NCBI GenBank assembly: GCA_024763135.1
Contig: JANTGD010000028.1
Location: 1-17,145 of the forward strand
DNA from: Thiotrichales bacterium
GTDB lineage: Bacteria; Pseudomonadota; Gammaproteobacteria; UWMA-0217
Length of the DNA stretch: 17,145 nt
Direction: 5' to 3'
Below, piece after piece: positions 7,772 to 15,333 of this stretch. The translations under genes were made by a program, and so were the position numbers. The first letter of the stretch is position 1, and the number at the start of each line of letters is the position of its first letter. A model generated the notes under the pieces. It was not told the DNA's origin. It worked only from the letters and a program-made list of their open reading frames with translations, and made no database searches.

Positions 7772-8218
7772 TTACTGTTTAGCACGAATGATTAAAACAT
7801 CCTTGCGGGCATCGTGCATCACGACGCTGGCGGTGGAACCCAGCCGATCCAAAACCCCCTGATTGCCATGCGTACCGACCACAATCAAGTCGACATCCCG
7901 TTGATTGGCGTATGCAGCAATTTCGTGACCCGCGGAATGATCCGTCATCACGACCTCAATCTGCGCCTGAGGCTGCCCCACCTGCTGACGCAGGCTGTCC
8001 AGTTCGTGCTGCGACTGTTGCATAAAAAAATGCTTGGGATCCCTATTCTCAGGCGGGATCTGATCTTCTGCCATGTCTTCAGGAAAGTGCTCGATTACAT
8101 GCAAGAGCGTGAGTTTTGCCTGCATCAATTCGGCCAGACCCGCCGCCTGAATGACCGCATCATTACCAATATCGGAGAAATCCGTTGCCACCAAAATACT
8201 TGTGTAAGTTCGCACCAT
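7772..8218 (-). CDS. Universal stress protein, UspA family (148 aa)
   Basis: A single Usp domain with the classic start (SILVATDFSD, residues 7-16), the LTLLHVIEH strand and the C-terminal nucleotide loop VVGTHGNQGVLDRLGSTASVVMH. The loop resembles the ATP-binding G-2x-G-9x-G(S/T) motif but has 8 residues rather than 9 between the second and third glycines, so ATP binding is likely but not assured. A central segment (FPEDMAEDQIPPENRDPKHF) is an acidic insertion. I chose the ATG at 8218, preceded by AAAGG at 6 bases; the in-frame GTG at 8224 sits on that ribosome-binding site. It is first in an operon with the RNase-like gene. No copy of the TGTCA operator lies upstream (8219-8494), so it is probably not in that regulon. 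Confidence 0.93.
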   Translation of the reverse strand: MVRTYTSILVATDFSDIGNDAVIQAAGLAELMQAKLTLLHVIEHFPEDMAEDQIPPENRDPKHFFMQQSQHELDSLRQQVGQPQAQIEVVMTDHSAGHEIAAYANQRDVDLIVVGTHGNQGVLDRLGSTASVVMHDARKDVLIIRAKQ

Positions 8219-8494
8219 GATCACCTTTCAGCTGGATTGTTGAGTTAGCGCCGAGAACCAACGCCGTCGTCTAGCAGCGATGATTCTTTCAGCTTACAAA
8301 TTTTCTTATCTATTCTCTGAGTAAAGGGTGGAGAGACTACCCAAACCGCCTGGAGACTCATATCAGGATACTCCGACGGCAGGAAACGCTCTTAAAAAAA
8401 CAACCTCAAACACTCACTGATGATCAGTAAATTCCACTTACTGGACCATTTCTTTCATTGTCTCGCACTCGTCTGGGCGATTGGACACACCCGG

Positions 8495-9082
8495 CTAGAG
8501 ATCGACCGGAAAAACATAGTCTGGGTCCGCTCCGGCCCAGCGCAGTTTCATTTGGCATTGCGTCAGTTCTTCGGGTGCGCAATGCAATATAACAACATAT
8601 GCGCCCGCCTCGATCGCTGCGTGAATCTCTTCCAGAGAATCATCGGGTATACCCATTCGATGTAGCGCACCCGCCAATTCTGTAAGGGCGGCTGCACCGG
8701 CCATCGCACCACCGGTAAGTGCCGCTCCCGCAATGGCGCCACCAAGCGCTTCAACAATCGGGCCTGCAGCCAGCAATGGTCCAATACCAGGCAATACAAA
8801 CAGCCCCGTCGCCCCTGCCAACAGCCCCCATAAGCCGCCCCAAAAAGCGCCATGTTCACCCCATACTTTCATGCGTTCACCCGCATTTGAATAGGAGATG
8901 CCGAGCATATCATCCCCCGACCCACCGGAACGATGCAGTACCGAAATACGATCGGAGGGAAAATCTTCCTTGATCAGACGCGCCACCAACTGATTGGCCT
9001 GGTCTTTATTTTTGAACACACCAACCGCTAATGTAAGACGCGGCTGTTCGTGGGCTGAGGTATGAGATTCATTGGCGGTCAT
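8495..9082 (-). CDS. Glycine-rich general-stress protein, DUF1269/YflT-like (195 aa)
   Basis: Residues 15-52 (LTLAVGVFKNKDQANQLVARL, then DRISVLHR) form the beta-alpha-beta start seen in DUF1269 and YflT/general-stress-17M-like proteins. A long glycine/alanine-rich hydrophobic stretch (about 79-140: WGGLWGLLAGATGLF, AIAGAALTGGAMAGAAA) may insert in or associate with the membrane as a glycine-zipper hairpin. The C-terminal region (GIPDDSLEEIHAAIEAGAYVVILH) resembles the second half of the same fold. Biochemical function is unknown for the family. GAGGAG lies 11 bases before the ATG, a little far. It is probably monocistronic, with divergent gene-free DNA upstream and 276 bases before the Usp gene. 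The small protein at 1042-1383 looks like a version without the hydrophobic middle. Confidence 0.85.
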   Translation of the reverse strand: MTANESHTSAHEQPRLTLAVGVFKNKDQANQLVARLIKEDFPSDRISVLHRSGGSGDDMLGISYSNAGERMKVWGEHGAFWGGLWGLLAGATGLFVLPGIGPLLAAGPIVEALGGAIAGAALTGGAMAGAAALTELAGALHRMGIPDDSLEEIHAAIEAGAYVVILHCAPEELTQCQMKLRWAGADPDYVFPVDL

Positions 9083-9345
9083 AAGCGTACAAACTCCTCA
9101 CGATTATTTACGGGACATTTTCTTGGAACATTGGCCTTGTCAGCCACACGCTGCGCCCTCGCTATCACAACCTTACCCAGAACTCGTTCTCTATCCGGGC
9201 AGGCTCTCTCTCATTCGTTACAACAATAAGACTGAGTGTTCGCACCAACTGCCGGGCGCAATCCCCTAGCGAATGTTTTCTACCACTACGTGCAGCTGTT
9301 TCTGCATCGCTTATGGGCCACTATAAAAAGAGATTCTGTTGGCTG
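9083..9345. other. Divergent intergenic stretch between stress gene and DsrC-like gene
   Basis: There is no coding frame with family resemblance. The stretch must contain the promoter of the minus-strand stress protein, but I cannot point to convincing -35/-10 boxes. The only strong element is the operator promoter at 9346-9390, which faces the DsrC-like gene. That operator is about 264 bases from the stress gene, far for direct activation. Confidence 0.45.
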
Positions 9346-9390
9346 CTGTCACCTTGGTGACAGAAGTTAGTGAATGGATTTCGTTAGACT
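9346..9390 (+). promoter_or_regulatory. CRP-type operator and -10 box for the DsrC-like gene
   Basis: The operator at 9346-9363 is the best of the three: CTGTCACC-TT-GGTGACAG, 8-base arms with no mismatch. TAGACT at 9385-9390, 21 bases downstream, fits a -10 box and no -35 box is apparent. The predicted start is about 9397, leaving a leader of about 36 bases. As at 1430-1473 and 6312-6356, this places the activator near -42, overlapping the missing -35 region. Confidence 0.72.
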
Positions 9391-9432
9391 CAACGCCGTG
9401 GTGTTCTTGGCAATTTCATGGGAGTAACGAAA

Positions 9433-9795
9433 ATGAGTATTGAAGTCAATGGAAAAACCATAGAGACAGATGAAGAAGGTTATCTGCTCAATCCCGATGA
9501 CTGGGACGAGGAGGTCGCCAAAGAATTGGTCCGCCAACACGAAGCCGCAGGGCATCGCAAAGTGACTGAAGAGGGTTGGCGGATGATTCAATATTTCCGG
9601 GATTATTATGAGCAACACCAAACCCACCCCAGCATGCACAAACTGTTGACCGAGCGGGCGCATTTGGAAGGTAAGCATTTCGAGGATGAAAAGTCATTCC
9701 GTGACCATCTCTACGAACTGTTTCCTCATGGTCCCATCCGCATGCTCAGCAAACTGGCCGGGCTGCCTAATCCCGAACATGAAGTGGAAACCTAA
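9433..9795 (+). CDS. DsrC/TusE/RspA-fold protein lacking both catalytic cysteines (120 aa)
   Basis: The sequence follows the DsrC/TusE family end to end: EVNGKTIETDEEGYLLNPDDW at the start, EEGWRMIQYFRDYY in the helical core, and FPHGPIRMLSKLAGLPNPEHEVET at the C-terminal arm. In DsrC the arm carries CysB just before the (R/K)LAGLP motif and a penultimate CysA. Here those places hold Ser106 and about Glu117, and the whole protein has no cysteine. TusE keeps the terminal cysteine for sulfur relay in tRNA thiolation, so neither DsrC electron/sulfur transfer nor TusE chemistry is possible. Cysteine-less family members have been called RspA and proposed to be regulatory. I chose the ATG at 9433 with GGGAG 8 bases upstream; an in-frame ATG at 9418 lies on that site. 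It is monocistronic, under a strong copy of the shared operator. Confidence 0.92.
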   Translation: MSIEVNGKTIETDEEGYLLNPDDWDEEVAKELVRQHEAAGHRKVTEEGWRMIQYFRDYYEQHQTHPSMHKLLTERAHLEGKHFEDEKSFRDHLYELFPHGPIRMLSKLAGLPNPEHEVET

Positions 9796-9967
9796 ACTCC
9801 TCCACTGTGAACTGGCTCTGCATGGCGATGTATTGGCACCTGCTTTTTTGGATGCACCGAGAGACGGATAGCCAGGGCATGGCATCCAATGAGCACGAAA
9901 TAAGGCGAAACCGGGACAGACTATCGACCGGTACGTCGGTGCCTGCACAACCAACCTCACCCTCAAA
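9796..9967. other. Gene-free DNA downstream of the DsrC-like gene
   Basis: I find no coding frame and no clear terminator directly after the stop. CACCCTC-AAA-GAGGGTG at 9958-9974 is a perfect hairpin, but it straddles the left end of the neighbouring repeat element and may be fortuitous. Confidence 0.4.
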
Positions 9968-10079
9968 GAGGGTGTCGCAAAAATCCGTCCAGGACTTTGC
10001 GTCACGCGAAAAGGAAAAAGTGTGATTTTTCCTTTCCTCACAGAAACAACGACTTGTGGTCGTTGTTTCTGACAGCCTC
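9968..10079. repeat. Small MITE-like element with GAGGsTGTC termini
   Basis: The ends are inverted: GAGGGTGTCGCAAAAA on the left and, read inward from the right, GAGGCTGTCAGAAACA (12 of 16 matching). Inside are three hairpins in tandem: CGCAAA/TTTGCG enclosing GTCC-A-GGAC (about 9976-10001), a 10-base stem ending GGAAAAA/TTTTTCC (10010-10035) and a perfect 13-base stem CAGAAACAACGAC/GTCGTTGTTTCTG with a 5-base loop (10041-10071). No coding capacity. The termini recall those of IS1182-type elements, but that is from memory. Four bases separate it from the next repeat. The last hairpin and the T-run at 10079-10085 could also terminate transcription from the DsrC-like gene. Confidence 0.6.
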
Positions 10080-10083
10080 TTTT

Positions 10084-10251
10084 TTAAGGAAGCCCTGATT
10101 AATTCTGGCCCGAGCAGATTGTGGTGAAAGATCGTCCAGTTCAAGACACGGATCGCAGGTAATCGCTGGCTATAGCGAAGATCCGCAACGCAAACGTGGG
10201 CGATTTTGCGCCGCAAGATGCCTTGTTACGAATTGATCAGAGCTTCCTTAA
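10084..10251. repeat. MITE-like palindromic repeat family A, copy 3
   Basis: Exactly 168 bases, like copy 1 (86-253), with clean termini TTAAGGAAGCCCTGATTAATTC and GAATTGATCAGAGCTTCCTTAA. The inner bases diverge slightly more (TAATCGCTGGCTATAGC in place of TAATAGCGGGCTATTGC). Its right end is followed by CAG-G-CTGTTAAGG, so that CCTTAACAG and CTGTTAAGG form a perfect 9-base inverted repeat across the boundary (10246-10264). This may be a remnant of another end. Confidence 0.85.
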
Positions 10252-10600
10252 CAGGCTGTTAAGGTGAAAGCGTATCTTGGTCGATGTTCGAGGCGTCGCG
10301 ATGGTGAGTTGATTTGCGTCGGATTTTCCCTCAATTTGCGGTGAATCGTTGCGCTATCTAAAGCGCATCAGAGAAAACTCCAGCAAAATTCAGCTAATTT
10401 GCAGAGAGCGACTCAGCTAACCCCTGAAATACACCAGCTCTGCATTAAAAAATGGTCATTGACACTCGTAGCCCTACCTGTTCAGCCTTGATCTGCGCAT
10501 TTCATAGGCAATCTGAGCAGTGACTTCATATGTGACCACTCGCTGAGTCGCTTCATTCGCAGAAGTCTTTCTATTTTCTAGGCTGACAAGAGGAGGTTCT
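10252..10600. other. Gene-free region upstream of glgP
   Basis: No coding frame. An 11-base perfect inverted repeat, AGCGACTCAGC at 10407 and GCTGAGTCGCT at 10542, brackets 124 bases and could be the ends of a further small element or a large hairpin. A TTGACA at 10455 lacks a properly spaced -10. The glgP promoter is presumably here, but I cannot place it, and no TGTCA-N6-TGACA operator is present. Confidence 0.4.
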
Positions 10601-13117
10601 ATGAACCAGCTCCCCTATGAAAGTCCCCGCCCGGATCTCCCCGAGGCGCTTTCTGATTTGTATGAGCTCGCGCTCGATCTACGCTGGTCGTGGAGTCATG
10701 TCGCGGACGATCTTTGGCGTTACATCGACGCAGAGCTGTGGTATCAGACACAAAATCCCTGGTTGATTCTGCAGACCGTCAGCCATGCGCATCTGAACAA
10801 GCTGGCGCAGGATCAGAAATTCATCGCGCTATTGCAGGAAATGCGCGCGGAGCAACTGACCGCACAAGCTGCACCGGGCTGGATCGAGACCAATAATAGC
10901 CCTTCTGTGGGCTACTTCAGTATGGAGTTCGGCCTGTCCGAGGCGTTGCCCATTTACTCCGGTGGTTTGGGCGTGTTGGCGGGAGACCACCTCAAAAGCA
11001 GCAGCGAGTCAGGTCTCAACCTCACTGCGGTCGGTTTGCTCTATCAGCAGGGCTATTTTCGCCAGGGTCTGGATGCAGCGGGCCGTCAACTGGCGTTCTA
11101 TCCCTACAACGATCCGACGCAGCTGCCCGTCCGTCCCGCACGCGATGCCGAAGGAGAATGGTTGCACGTCAATGTCGCTCTGCCTGGACGTAACCTATAC
11201 CTGAGGCTTTGGCAGGCACGGGTTGGCCGCATCCTGCTGTATCTACTCGACAGCAATACGCCCCTGAATACCCCTGCAGACCGCGGTATCACCAGTGAAC
11301 TCTACGGTGGCGGCTTAGAAATGCGTTTACAACAGGAGCTGGTTTTGGGCATGGGAGGGTACCGCGCACTCGTAGCTCTGGGACACAATCCCGATGTCTG
11401 CCATCTCAATGAAGGCCATGCGGCATTTGTGGTGCTGGAACGTGCGCGCGAATTGATGCGTCGCGAGCAGGTCAGCTTAGACGTTGCCTTGATTGCCACC
11501 CGCGCTGGCAATCTATTCACCACGCACACACCAGTAGCCGCCGGTTTCGACCGTTTTCCACCGGCCCTGTTCTGCCAGTATCTGGAACCCTTTGCGCAAG
11601 ACCTGCAGGTTGACTGCCGAACGCTGCTCGATTTGGGGCGGTATGAGCGCGCTGCCGACCATGAGCCGTTCAACATGGCCGTTTTGGCGGCACGTGGCAG
11701 CTTGGCGATCAATGCCGTCAGCCGCCTGCATGAGCAGGTCAGTCAGCGCCTTTTTCAAAACATGTTTCCGCGCTGGCCCCACACTGAAGTGCCCATAGGG
11801 CATATTACCAACGGTGTTCATGTACCCACCTGGGATTCCGAGCAAGCCGACACCTTGTGGACTAAACTTTGTGGGAAAGCCCGCTGGCTGGAGCCGCGTG
11901 GAGATCTGGAGCAATCCATCCATCAGGCCAGTGATGCCGAACTATGGGAGATGCGTGGCCAGAATCGTCAGGCGCTGATCGCGTGGTTGCGTCACCGGAT
12001 GACCTGTCAGAGTTCTCTTGGTTATTTGCCAGCCACCGAGGCTCAAGCCATCGACCAAGTGCTCGATCCCAATGCGCTGACTATCGGTTTCGCACGTCGC
12101 TTCGCCACCTACAAACGTCCGAATCTCCTGCTCTACGATCGACAACGCCTGGCACACCTCCTCACTCAGGCCGAACGCCCTGTACAGCTCGTCATCGCCG
12201 GAAAAGCGCACCCACAAGATCACAATGGCCAGAACATGATCCAGCAGTGGATTGAATTTATCCGCGATTTCCAACTGTCAACGCGTGTACTGTATGTGAT
12301 CGACTACGATCTGATGGTTGCAAACCAGCTGGTCCAGGGTGTGGATCTTTGGCTGAATACGCCGCGACGCCCCTGGGAAGCCAGCGGCACCAGCGGTATG
12401 AAGGTGCTCGTCAATGGCGGCCTGAATCTGTCGGAGCTGGATGGCTGGTGGGCGGAGGCATATACGCCAGATGTGGGCTGGTGCCTGGGTGATGGCCTGG
12501 AGCACGACCATGATCCAGCCTATGACACCGCAGAAGCCAATGCACTCTATAAGCTGCTCGAAGATGAGGTAGTGCCGCAGTTTTATACGCGTGACACGCA
12601 GGGTATTCCCACCGCCTGGGTCGCACGGATGCGTAATAGCATGGCCAGACTGACACCGTTTTTTTCCACGAATCGCATGGTGCAGAACTACTATCAGCAG
12701 TACTACCAACCCCTGGCAGCGGCCTATGCGCAACGCAGCGCCGACGGTGCACAGCGGGCAAAAGCACTCTCCGAATGGCTGACGCAAATCGAACGCCACT
12801 GGGATAGCATTCATCTGGGCAATGTCGGCGCCGCCAGCGAGGAGGAACAGCACACCTTTACCGCACAGGTTTATCTCGACGATCTGCATGCAGAGGATGT
12901 GCAGGTACAACTCTATGCCGATGCGCGAGATGACTTCCCACAGTGTACCCTGGACATGGCGCAAACCGGGAAACTCGCCGGCGCCATCAATGGCTTCACC
13001 TATGCCCTATCGATCGCAGCCGAGCGGCCCGTCGAGGATTACACCGTGCGCATCATCCCGCATCATTCGGAGGCTCAGATTCCACTGGAAAGCGCGCACA
13101 TTCTGTGGCAGCGCTAA
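10601..13117 (+). CDS. glgP: Alpha-glucan (glycogen/maltodextrin) phosphorylase, GT35, DUF3417 type
   Basis: Phosphorolysis of alpha-1,4-glucan to glucose-1-phosphate, PLP-dependent, cytosolic. At 838 residues it is the shorter bacterial type with the DUF3417-like N-terminus (LYELALDLRWSWSHVADDLW, 21-40). It continues with YFSMEFGLSEALPIYSGGLGVLAGDHLK (about 105-132), HLNEGHAAF (268-276) and FTTHTPVAAG (307-316). The phosphate/PLP region EASGTSGMKVLVNGG has the cofactor Schiff-base lysine at 601. Downstream, LSELDGWWAEAY matches the family. The C-terminal 120 residues (from about 720) are less conserved and may form a beta-rich accessory domain. GAGGAGG lies 5 bases before the ATG. It is monocistronic and ends at a bidirectional terminator opposite hppA. 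Together with the aldolase and PEP synthase it points to glycogen turnover. Confidence 0.95.
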   Translation: MNQLPYESPRPDLPEALSDLYELALDLRWSWSHVADDLWRYIDAELWYQTQNPWLILQTVSHAHLNKLAQDQKFIALLQEMRAEQLTAQAAPGWIETNNSPSVGYFSMEFGLSEALPIYSGGLGVLAGDHLKSSSESGLNLTAVGLLYQQGYFRQGLDAAGRQLAFYPYNDPTQLPVRPARDAEGEWLHVNVALPGRNLYLRLWQARVGRILLYLLDSNTPLNTPADRGITSELYGGGLEMRLQQELVLGMGGYRALVALGHNPDVCHLNEGHAAFVVLERARELMRREQVSLDVALIATRAGNLFTTHTPVAAGFDRFPPALFCQYLEPFAQDLQVDCRTLLDLGRYERAADHEPFNMAVLAARGSLAINAVSRLHEQVSQRLFQNMFPRWPHTEVPIGHITNGVHVPTWDSEQADTLWTKLCGKARWLEPRGDLEQSIHQASDAELWEMRGQNRQALIAWLRHRMTCQSSLGYLPATEAQAIDQVLDPNALTIGFARRFATYKRPNLLLYDRQRLAHLLTQAERPVQLVIAGKAHPQDHNGQNMIQQWIEFIRDFQLSTRVLYVIDYDLMVANQLVQGVDLWLNTPRRPWEASGTSGMKVLVNGGLNLSELDGWWAEAYTPDVGWCLGDGLEHDHDPAYDTAEANALYKLLEDEVVPQFYTRDTQGIPTAWVARMRNSMARLTPFFSTNRMVQNYYQQYYQPLAAAYAQRSADGAQRAKALSEWLTQIERHWDSIHLGNVGAASEEEQHTFTAQVYLDDLHAEDVQVQLYADARDDFPQCTLDMAQTGKLAGAINGFTYALSIAAERPVEDYTVRIIPHHSEAQIPLESAHILWQR

Positions 13118-13212
13118 CGCAGTTCAATTAGTCTGGGTGATACCTCATAACCACTCATGCCCTGCAGCCAGTCTTGCTGACCTTTTCTGCACCAACTGAT
13201 TCCGCCAGAATT

Positions 13213-13254
13213 AAAAAAACCCCTGACCCAGGCAAACCGGGCAGGGGTTTTTTT
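13213..13254. terminator. Bidirectional rho-independent terminator between glgP and hppA
   Basis: Seven A residues (13213-13219), a stem of ACCCCTG pairing with CAGGGGT with an A bulge and further CCC/GGG pairs, and seven T residues (13248-13254). Because both flanks carry the A/T runs, the hairpin can end transcripts from glgP on the plus strand and from hppA on the minus strand. Confidence 0.92.
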
Positions 13255-13308
13255 GCTTAGTTTCTCTCGCTACAGGCTGCCAGGCACACAGTGCCCGGCA
13301 TTGACAGA

Positions 13309-15333
13309 TCAACCGAGTAGCGGAACGATCAAAAGTGCCACGATATTAATGATCTTGATCAGAGGGTTTACCGCCGGTCCCGCAGTATCTTTGTAGGGGT
13401 CGCCCACTGTATCACCGGTCACTGCGGCTTTGTGTGCATCCGAGCCTTTACCGCCAAAATGCCCTTCCTCGACGTGCTTTTTGGCATTGTCCCAGGCACC
13501 GCCACCGACCGTCATGGAAATGGCAACAAAAATGCCCGTGATAATGGTGCCTACCAGCACCCCCCCAAGGGCCTGCGCGCCCAGGGTCAAACCGACGACG
13601 ATCGGAACGATGACTGGCAGCAACGAAGGAATGATCATTTCTTTAATAGCCGCCTTAGTCAGCATGTCCACACAGGTACCGTATTCGGGCTTTCCGGTGC
13701 CTTCCATAATGCCCGGAATCTCCTTGAACTGACGCCGCACTTCCACCACGATCGCTCCCGCTGCGCGTCCCACGGCTTCCATGGCCATCGCACCAAACAG
13801 GTAAGGCACCATTCCACCAATGAACAGGCCGATAATGACCATATGGTTGGAGAGATCGAAGCTCAGCGCAGCCTGGCCTCCAGCTTCCAGGGTATGCGTA
13901 TAGTCGGCGAATAAAACCAGCGCGGCCAATCCCGCTGAGCCGATCGCATAGCCCTTGGTGACGGCTTTAGTGGTGTTGCCGACGGCATCGAGTGCATCCG
14001 TGGTATTGCGGATTTCTTCGGGTAAGCCGGCCATTTCCGCGATCCCGCCAGCGTTGTCAGTAATCGGACCGTAAGCATCCAGCGCGACGATGATCCCGGT
14101 CATGGACAACATGGCTGTTGCAGCAATTGCAACACCATAGAGGCCGGCCAGACTGTGCGCCGCCCAAATTGCGAGACATACAGCCAGTACTGGTGCTGCG
14201 GTAGACTTCATCGAGACGCCCAGACCCGCAATCACGTTGGTACCGTGGCCCGTGGTCGAAGCCTGTGCAATATGCTTAACCGGACCATATTCCGTCGCGG
14301 TGTAATACTCTGTGAGCCAGACCATGGCAGCCGTTAGCAATAGACCTACCACAGCCGCGCCGTAAAGCGCATTGACTGAGTAGCTTTCATTGCCACCCAT
14401 GAGAAAATAGGTCACCGGATAAAACAGTACCAGTGCCAGCACACCCGAAATCGCCAAGCCGCGGTACAAGGCATTCATAATCTTGCCGCCCTCGCGCGCC
14501 TGGACGAAAAATGTGCCGATGATCGATGCGATAATCGATACCCCACCCAAGACAAGCGGGTAAACAATGGCATTTTCACCCATGTCCGATAGCACCAGAC
14601 CTCCGAGCAGCATGGTGGCCACAATCGTCACCGCATAAGTTTCGAACAAGTCAGCTGCCATACCGGCACAGTCGCCCACATTATCACCGACATTGTCGGC
14701 GATTACCGCAGGATTGCGCGGATCGTCTTCCGGAATGCCGGCTTCGACTTTACCGACCAGATCAGCGCCTACATCGGCGCCCTTGGTGAAAATCCCACCA
14801 CCCAAACGTGCAAAGATGGAAATGAGTGAACCGCCGAATGCCAGTCCTACCAATGCGTGGATGGCTTCTTTCGGCGGCGTGCCTCCTAACACCAAAAAGA
14901 GGTAGTAGCCCGCAACACCGAGTAATGCCAGGCCCACGACCAGCAAACCTGTAATGGCGCCACCTTTAAAAGCCACGTTCAATGCAGGATTGAGCCCCTC
15001 TTTGGCGGCTTCAGCAGTCCGAATATTCGAACGCACCGAAACATTCATACCGATATAGCCTGTCGCCCCTGAAAGCAGCGCACCAATCGCAAAGCCGACG
15101 GCGGTTTTCCACCCCAGACCGAGATAGATCAACACGAAAAGCACTATCCCCACCACACCAATAGTGGTGTACTGCCTGTTCAGATAAGCCTTGGCACCTT
15201 CCTGAACAGCCTGGGCGATACTGCGCATAGCTTCGCTACCTTCGGGCCTGGCGTTGATCCACCTGATCGTGACGATGCCATAAATCAGCGCCGCCAACGC
15301 GCATACAATCGCGAAAACGAGTCCTACCGACAT
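13309..15333 (-). CDS. hppA: Membrane-bound proton-pumping pyrophosphatase, K+-independent type
   Basis: Hydrolyses pyrophosphate and exports protons across the inner membrane, recovering the energy of biosynthetic PPi. The 674-residue protein has about 16 hydrophobic segments, as usual. Substrate-site motifs are present: GGGIFTKGADVGADLVGKVE (178-197), DNVGDNVGDCAGMAADLFETY (213-233), DAYGPITDNAGG (419-430) and the C-terminal GDTVGDPYKDTAGPAVNP (640-657). The segment GNTTKAVTKG (452-461) has lysine (Lys456) where K+-dependent enzymes have alanine, the accepted marker of K+-independent H+-pumping enzymes. The start at 15333 has TGAGGT 8 bases upstream. It converges on glgP, with a shared terminator. 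Upstream DNA is AT-rich and repeat-filled, and I could not fix the promoter. Confidence 0.97.
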   Translation of the reverse strand: MSVGLVFAIVCALAALIYGIVTIRWINARPEGSEAMRSIAQAVQEGAKAYLNRQYTTIGVVGIVLFVLIYLGLGWKTAVGFAIGALLSGATGYIGMNVSVRSNIRTAEAAKEGLNPALNVAFKGGAITGLLVVGLALLGVAGYYLFLVLGGTPPKEAIHALVGLAFGGSLISIFARLGGGIFTKGADVGADLVGKVEAGIPEDDPRNPAVIADNVGDNVGDCAGMAADLFETYAVTIVATMLLGGLVLSDMGENAIVYPLVLGGVSIIASIIGTFFVQAREGGKIMNALYRGLAISGVLALVLFYPVTYFLMGGNESYSVNALYGAAVVGLLLTAAMVWLTEYYTATEYGPVKHIAQASTTGHGTNVIAGLGVSMKSTAAPVLAVCLAIWAAHSLAGLYGVAIAATAMLSMTGIIVALDAYGPITDNAGGIAEMAGLPEEIRNTTDALDAVGNTTKAVTKGYAIGSAGLAALVLFADYTHTLEAGGQAALSFDLSNHMVIIGLFIGGMVPYLFGAMAMEAVGRAAGAIVVEVRRQFKEIPGIMEGTGKPEYGTCVDMLTKAAIKEMIIPSLLPVIVPIVVGLTLGAQALGGVLVGTIITGIFVAISMTVGGGAWDNAKKHVEEGHFGGKGSDAHKAAVTGDTVGDPYKDTAGPAVNPLIKIINIVALLIVPLLG

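Noticed and set aside
1456..9363. The palindromes as LexA (SOS) boxes
   Set aside because: LexA boxes of gammaproteobacteria are CTGT-N8-ACAG. Here CTGT and ACAG are 10 bases apart, and the TGTCA-N6-TGACA frame matches CRP-family spacing. The downstream genes are not SOS genes.
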